Assembly: GCA_030681635.1 (NCBI GenBank)
Contig: JAUXRT010000240.1
Span: 1 to 5,634, forward strand
Direction: 5' to 3'
Length of the DNA: 5,634 nt
Source of the DNA: Reyranella sp.
GTDB taxonomy: Bacteria > Pseudomonadota > Alphaproteobacteria > Reyranellales > Reyranellaceae
Shown: in pieces, positions 5,342-5,634 of the stretch
Numbering within the stretch: position 1 is the stretch's first letter
Layout of the letters: each line of letters opens with the position of its first letter
Translations under genes and position numbers: made by a program
The notes under the pieces: generated by a model
Database searches by the model: none
What the model saw: the letters and a program-made list of their open reading frames with translations, nothing else
Told to the model about the DNA's origin: nothing

Positions 5342-5361
5342 TTGACGCTACGCGTCAAATC
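5339..5361. repeat. Perfect 10-bp inverted repeat spanning the fumarase stop codon
   Basis: GATTTGACGC (5339-5348) and GCGTCAAATC (5352-5361) are perfectly complementary with a 3-base loop. The repeat shares three bases (5339-5341) with the REP-like element, and the fumarase TGA stop (5357-5355 on the minus strand) lies within it. The leftward transcript would form this hairpin at the end of the gene, but no T-tract follows, so it is not a classical terminator. Confidence 0.75.
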
Positions 5362-5634
5362 TTCAGGTCGCTGAAGAAGTCGTTGCCCTTGTCGTCGGTG
5401 ATGATGAAGGCCGGAAAGTTCTCGACCTGGATGCGCCAGATCGCTTCCATGCCGAGCTCAGGATACTCCAGCACCTCGACCTTCTTGATGACGTCCTGTG
5501 CCAGGATCGCCGCCGGGCCGCCGATCGAACCGAGATAGAAGCCCTTGTGCTTCTTGCAGGCGTCGATGACCTGCTTGCTGCGGTTGCCCTTGGCCAGCAT
5601 CACCATCGAGCCGCCGGCAGCCTGGAACTGATCG
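5355..5634 (-). CDS. Fumarate hydratase class I, C-terminal end (partial)
   Basis: The last 92 residues of a minus-strand gene that continues past the right edge; the stop is TGA at 5357-5355. Class I fumarases are oxygen-sensitive 4Fe-4S enzymes that interconvert fumarate and malate in the TCA cycle, in the cytosol. The visible part is the beta (swivelling) domain end: DQFQAAGGSMVMLAKGNRSK, then ACKKHKGFYLGSIGGPAAILAQ, VEYPELGMEAIW-like (here LEYPELGMEAIWRI), and FPAFIITDDKGNDFFSDL. This follows the C-terminus of E. coli FumA/FumB closely as I recall it, but ends soon after FFSDLKI, without the longer Cys-containing tail of the E. coli enzymes. The N-terminal cluster-binding part is out of view, so fusion of alpha and beta parts is assumed, not seen. 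Confidence 0.93.
   Translation of the reverse strand, partial: DQFQAAGGSMVMLAKGNRSKQVIDACKKHKGFYLGSIGGPAAILAQDVIKKVEVLEYPELGMEAIWRIQVENFPAFIITDDKGNDFFSDLKI

Noticed and set aside
5122..5538. Plus-strand open frame of 138 codons across the terminator, the REP-like element and the fumarase end
   Set aside because: It runs through an intrinsic terminator and antisense to a clear fumarase C-terminus; no ribosome binding site or family pattern is visible.
1..5634. CRISPR array, tRNA/rRNA, insertion sequence, toxin-antitoxin or defence cassette
   Set aside because: No regularly spaced repeats, RNA-gene signatures, transposase motifs or paired toxin gene were found. The RHH protein has no small partner gene beside it, so it does not look like an antitoxin.

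Overview
The window is high-GC bacterial DNA with tightly packed genes on both strands. The gene set points to an alphaproteobacterium, possibly a Rhodospirillales/Reyranella-like lineage: a short RHH_4-type ribbon-helix-helix protein, a DUF6481-type alanine-rich protein and a class I fumarase next to housekeeping genes. The lineage is inferred from protein style and not from any database search. There is no rRNA, tRNA, CRISPR array, transposase or phage gene.

Left part (1-1323): the C-terminal tail of a protein that looks AsmA-like is followed, with a ribosome binding site overlapping its stop codon, by an NfsA-like nitroreductase/flavin reductase that probably starts at TTG. A 75-residue ribbon-helix-helix regulator runs towards it on the minus strand, and the two stop codons are only 2 bases apart.

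Middle (1324-3657): a 108-bp divergent intergenic region carries a good sigma70-type promoter for typA/bipA, the ribosome-associated translational GTPase. That gene is complete, with all its G motifs. Twelve bases downstream, and probably co-transcribed, is a charged alanine-rich coiled-coil protein resembling DUF6481.

Right part (3658-5634): three tandem 15-bp repeats end on the stop codon of a minus-strand two-domain VOC (glyoxalase/dioxygenase fold) protein that seems to lack a Shine-Dalgarno site. A 239-bp divergent region holds a 12-bp palindrome, several GANTC sites and a leader hairpin. It precedes an exported SH3-like protein, which is followed by a textbook intrinsic terminator. A REP-like imperfect palindrome and a second perfect inverted repeat then lead into the 3' end of a class I fumarate hydratase on the minus strand. 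The fumarase stop codon lies inside that second inverted repeat.

The genes look like ordinary chromosomal housekeeping and accessory genes, not one pathway. I see no convincing new multi-gene system. The more unusual signals are in the intergenic DNA: the palindromic elements at the fumarase 3' end, the GANTC cluster, the shared TGCATGCG motif in the RHH-typA region and the 15-bp tandem repeats.
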